Of a DNA stretch of 24,093 nt, positions 22,298 to 24,093 are shown piece after piece (position 1 is the first letter of the stretch; each line of letters starts with the position of its first letter). The notes below the pieces were generated by a model. The model saw only the letters and a list, made by a program, of their open reading frames with translations, made no database searches and was not told where the DNA came from. Source of the stretch: JAZLIC01 sp045617225. Its GTDB lineage: Bacteria; Bacillota; Clostridia; Monoglobales; Monoglobaceae. The stretch covers positions 1 to 24,093 of the forward strand of contig JAZLIC010000117.1 of the NCBI GenBank assembly GCA_045617225.1, read 5' to 3'. The translations under genes were made by a program, and so were the position numbers.

Positions 22298-22978
22298 CTA
22301 TTTAATCTTCAATGTTTTTAAATACATTTTTTCTTCATCTGTTATTCTGTAACTTTCAACCGCCTTTTGAATAGTCTTGTTATGTGTCCACTTATCAAGG
22401 CGGTTATTTTCGATATATGGGATTGTGCTTTCCCACTGTTTTGAAAGTGCAGTAGCAAAGAACCACGCAATCATCATATTGACATAATATTCATCGCTTC
22501 TGATTTCGGCAGGAATATCAAGATATTCCGCTTTGAAATCGTCATCAAGATAATGACTCATCAACATCTCAATTCCAAATCTTATCGTATAAGTTTCACT
22601 CGCACCTGCCCATCTTCTTATACTGTCAATCAATTCTGCCTTGTGCTTTTTGAAAATTTTAGGCGACATAATATCGCATACTGCCCAATTATCAATATAT
22701 GGCAGAAAACGGTCGGTTTCTTTGACCGCAGTATCAAAATCTTTTATTTCCGATACCAATAAACCGTGCAGCATATTCTCGTCATAGTATTTATGAGGAA
22801 GTTCCTGCAAAAAGGCTTCCGCATCACTACTGTTTTTCAGGAGCTTCGCCAGCTTTCTGACTTCGGGAACACGAACTCCTATAAAAAGCTCCGAGTCTAC
22901 CGACGGCGTCAACTTCGCCTGAAACTTTGCATACTCCTCGTCCCGTAATTCAAATAATAATTCTCTGATTGACTTCAT
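22298..22978 (-). CDS. AlkD-type DNA alkylation repair protein
   Basis: 226 residues of HEAT-like helical repeats. Typical family segments are FIGVRVPEVRKLAK (36-50 area), YYDENMLHGLLVSEIKDF, FLPYIDNWAVCDIMSPKIFK and YYVNMMIAWFFATALSKQWE, followed by LDKWTHNKTIQKAVESYRI. AlkD proteins are DNA glycosylases that remove bulky or positively charged alkylated purines without base flipping. The Asp and Trp of DNWAVCD and the later aromatic residues fit that family's DNA-contact groove. It has its own promoter at 23006-23034 and GAGAGGGA as ribosome site. It is likely constitutive; no damage-response operator was seen. Confidence 0.92.
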   Translation of the reverse strand: MKSIRELLFELRDEEYAKFQAKLTPSVDSELFIGVRVPEVRKLAKLLKNSSDAEAFLQELPHKYYDENMLHGLLVSEIKDFDTAVKETDRFLPYIDNWAVCDIMSPKIFKKHKAELIDSIRRWAGASETYTIRFGIEMLMSHYLDDDFKAEYLDIPAEIRSDEYYVNMMIAWFFATALSKQWESTIPYIENNRLDKWTHNKTIQKAVESYRITDEEKMYLKTLKIK

Positions 22979-23005
22979 AAATTATCCCTCTCATACAACT
23001 ACTTT

Positions 23006-23034
23006 ATCATAACACTTTTTGGATTAAATTTCAA
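23006..23034 (-). promoter_or_regulatory. Promoter of the AlkD-type gene
   Basis: On the minus strand TTGAAA (23029-23034), 17 bp, TATGAT (23006-23011). Confidence 0.8.
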
Positions 23035-23064
23035 GCATTTTAATGATGGATTAGTTTTAAGGAA

Positions 23065-23099
23065 AATAAAAACCGCACTGCTTTAGATAAGCAGACGGT
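23065..23099 (-). terminator. Terminator of the XRE regulator gene
   Basis: ACCG-CA-CTGCTT-TAGAT-AAGCAG-A-CGGT (23072-23099) is a ten-pair hairpin with a small internal loop. On the minus strand it is followed by TTTTTATTTT, 14 bases after the stop at 23113. Confidence 0.8.
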
Positions 23100-23112
23100 A
23101 AAATGCGAAATA

Positions 23113-23307
23113 TTAATCATTTTCGATGATATAGTCAACAGTAACATTATATAGCTTAGATAGTTTAATCAGCATTGATACCGGGATTTCTCTCAGTCCT
23201 CGCTCATATCTTGCATAAACTTGCCGATTGCATAATAAATAATCGGCAACATCTTGTTGCGTCATATCATTATCACAACGAAGCTCTGATATCCTTCTAA
23301 AATACAA
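23113..23307 (-). CDS. XRE-family (Cro/CI-type) helix-turn-helix regulator
   Basis: 64 residues, essentially a single HTH domain: LRCDNDMTQQDVADYLLCNR, then YARYERGLREIPVSMLIKLS and LYNVTVDYII, the standard five-helix order. The start is TTG at 23305-23307, supported by AGAGGTGA five bases before it; no ATG is nearby. It probably acts as a dimer on the palindromes at 23329-23379 and controls itself and the divergent gene. Confidence 0.9.
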   Translation of the reverse strand: MYFRRISELRCDNDMTQQDVADYLLCNRQVYARYERGLREIPVSMLIKLSKLYNVTVDYIIEND

Positions 23308-23319
23308 CTATATCACCTC

Positions 23320-23348
23320 TTGACATTTATGATACCATATGGTATCAT
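23320..23348 (+). promoter_or_regulatory. Promoter of the divergent HTH gene
   Basis: TTGACA (23320-23325), 17 bp, TATCAT (23343-23348). The 20-bp palindrome at 23329-23348 covers the spacer and the -10 box. Confidence 0.8.
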
Positions 23349-23379
23349 ATGTTATGCAAAATGGTACCATTTGGTACCA
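23329..23379. promoter_or_regulatory. Operator cluster between the divergent regulators
   Basis: Three nested palindromes: ATGATACCATATGGTATCAT (23329-23348, perfect over 20 bp), AAATGGTACCATTT (23359-23372) and TGGTACCA (23372-23379). They share a GGTAYC-type half site; the centres are 27 and 10 bp apart. The first blocks the plus-strand promoter and supplies TATCAT on both strands. They are the likely binding sites of the XRE protein. Confidence 0.75.
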
Positions 23380-23405
23380 CGATTTTAAAAAAGGAGGTGG
23401 TAAGT

Positions 23406-23582
23406 GTGGAGTATATGTCCGTTGCGGAAGCTGCCCAAAAGTGGGGTTATTCTGAAGGAACAATTCGCAAATGGTGTAAGGAGGAAAAAATAAAAGTTAC
23501 CATAGGCGCGGAAAAGAAAAGCGGGCGTTGGCAAATACCCAAAAACGCCAAATGTCCCAGAAAGATTCGAGTTAAGCAATAA
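23406..23582 (+). CDS. Small excisionase/MerR-like HTH protein
   Basis: 58 residues. GTG at 23406-23408 is taken as the start because GGAGG (23393-23397) is eight bases upstream; the frame extends to 23349 but would then cover the promoter and operators. The sequence MSVAEAAQKWGYSEGTIRKW then CKEEKIKVTIGAEKKSGRWQIP is a winged HTH of the HTH_17/helix-turn-helix excisionase type (substrate helix, then wing and Trp). The tail is basic. Such proteins serve as excisionases or small DNA-binding regulators. No integrase is seen in the window, so a regulatory role is more likely here. Confidence 0.8.
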   Translation: MEYMSVAEAAQKWGYSEGTIRKWCKEEKIKVTIGAEKKSGRWQIPKNAKCPRKIRVKQ

Positions 23583-23633
23583 TATGCTTTACTTAGTGTA
23601 TCTTTTGATTAAAAACAAAAAGGAGAGTTATAA

Positions 23634-24093
23634 ATGAAAAAAGCTATCATTTTCTTACTGACAATATCAATAATGTTATCAACACTTATATTTACAACTG
23701 CAAATGCAGAACAAAGTCAAAACAAATTACTTGTAGAATGGTATAAAGACAACATCACCATCAGCATTGATGGTAAAAAAATCGAATTTGATGTTGCTCC
23801 ACGGACTTTTAACGAAAGAACAATGGTTCCTTTTAGAGCAATTTTCGAGGCTCTTGGGGCAACCGTTGAGTGGGATGAAGCGACTCAAACAGTAACAGCT
23901 ACAAGAAATGAAACCACTATTAAATTAACAATAAACAATGCAACTATGTATGTAAATGGGAACGCTGTTACGCTTGATAGTCCTGCTCGCATTTTCGACG
24001 GTCGCACACTTGTTCCGGTAAGAGCAATATCTGAAGCTTTCGGCATTAATGTAGAGTGGAAAGAAATTTATGATGATTTAACTGCAGATATAA
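23634..24093 (+). CDS. Secreted copper-amine-oxidase N-terminal-domain protein (partial)
   Basis: The frame opens with ATG 23634-23636 after AGGAGAG and is still open at the window end (153 codons). A signal peptide is clear (MKKAIIFLLTISIMLSTLIF, cleavage probably after ANA near residue 25). Two copies of the copper-amine-oxidase N1 (stalk) motif follow: FNERTMVPFRAIFEALGATV then EWDEATQTVTA, and FDGRTLVPVRAISEAFGINV then EWKE. In Clostridia these repeats sit on many cell-surface proteins and are not tied to amine oxidation. What lies C-terminal cannot be seen. Confidence 0.88.
   Translation, partial: MKKAIIFLLTISIMLSTLIFTTANAEQSQNKLLVEWYKDNITISIDGKKIEFDVAPRTFNERTMVPFRAIFEALGATVEWDEATQTVTATRNETTIKLTINNATMYVNGNAVTLDSPARIFDGRTLVPVRAISEAFGINVEWKEIYDDLTADI

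Noticed and set aside
23406..23582. Excisionase of an integrated element
   Set aside because: The fold fits, but no integrase or attachment site is visible; listed as a regulator-like HTH instead.

Overview
The window looks like a chromosomal segment of a moderately low-GC, spore-forming Clostridia-type Firmicute. The grounds are a ger germination receptor operon, an AbrB/SpoVT-type regulator, strong AGGAGG ribosome sites, a copper-amine-oxidase-domain surface protein and Firmicute-style Rhs modules. Nearly all genes are on the minus strand; the exceptions are a beta-lactamase-fold gene with the tRNA-Leu after it, and two genes at the right end.

Layout. (1) 1-2886: start of the S10 ribosomal operon, rpsJ-rplC-rplD-rplW-rplB (rplB runs off the left edge), read leftward from a near-perfect sigma-A promoter through a structured ~290-nt leader. 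(2) 2914-7947: an accessory island made of three Rhs-tip toxin / candidate immunity modules lying head to tail: lipase-type toxin + membrane protein, permuted-papain-type toxin + lipoprotein, and a frameshifted basic-tail toxin + soluble protein. They sit behind one promoter, which carries the start of a lost Rhs gene. Near-identical 31-bp repeats and Rhs core fragments mark the module borders. (3) 8013-9782: a Na/Pi cotransporter with a PhoU tail. (4) 9922-10228: a small AbrB-type regulator with a zinc-ribbon-like tail. (5) 10270-13688: a germination receptor operon in which the GerAB permease and GerAC lipoprotein are one polypeptide, with a sigma-G-like promoter. (6) 13689-15357: a divergent serine-hydrolase gene, then tRNA-Leu(CAA) and its terminator. 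(7) 15368-15468: a palindromic intergenic repeat. (8) 15526-22227: a tandem duplication of a two-gene amino-acid-type ABC transporter. Each copy is a binding-protein/permease fusion with permuted lobes, followed by an ATPase ending in an RsbW/HATPase-like domain. (9) 22298-23034: an AlkD-type DNA alkylation repair gene. (10) 23065-24093: a divergent XRE / HTH pair around a palindromic operator, then a partial secreted protein.

The least ordinary parts are the coupled array of orphan Rhs toxin/immunity modules with its repeat, and the duplicated ABC system, in which binding lobes, permease and an anti-sigma-like GHKL tail occur on two polypeptides. Function assignments come from motif reading only; no database search was run.
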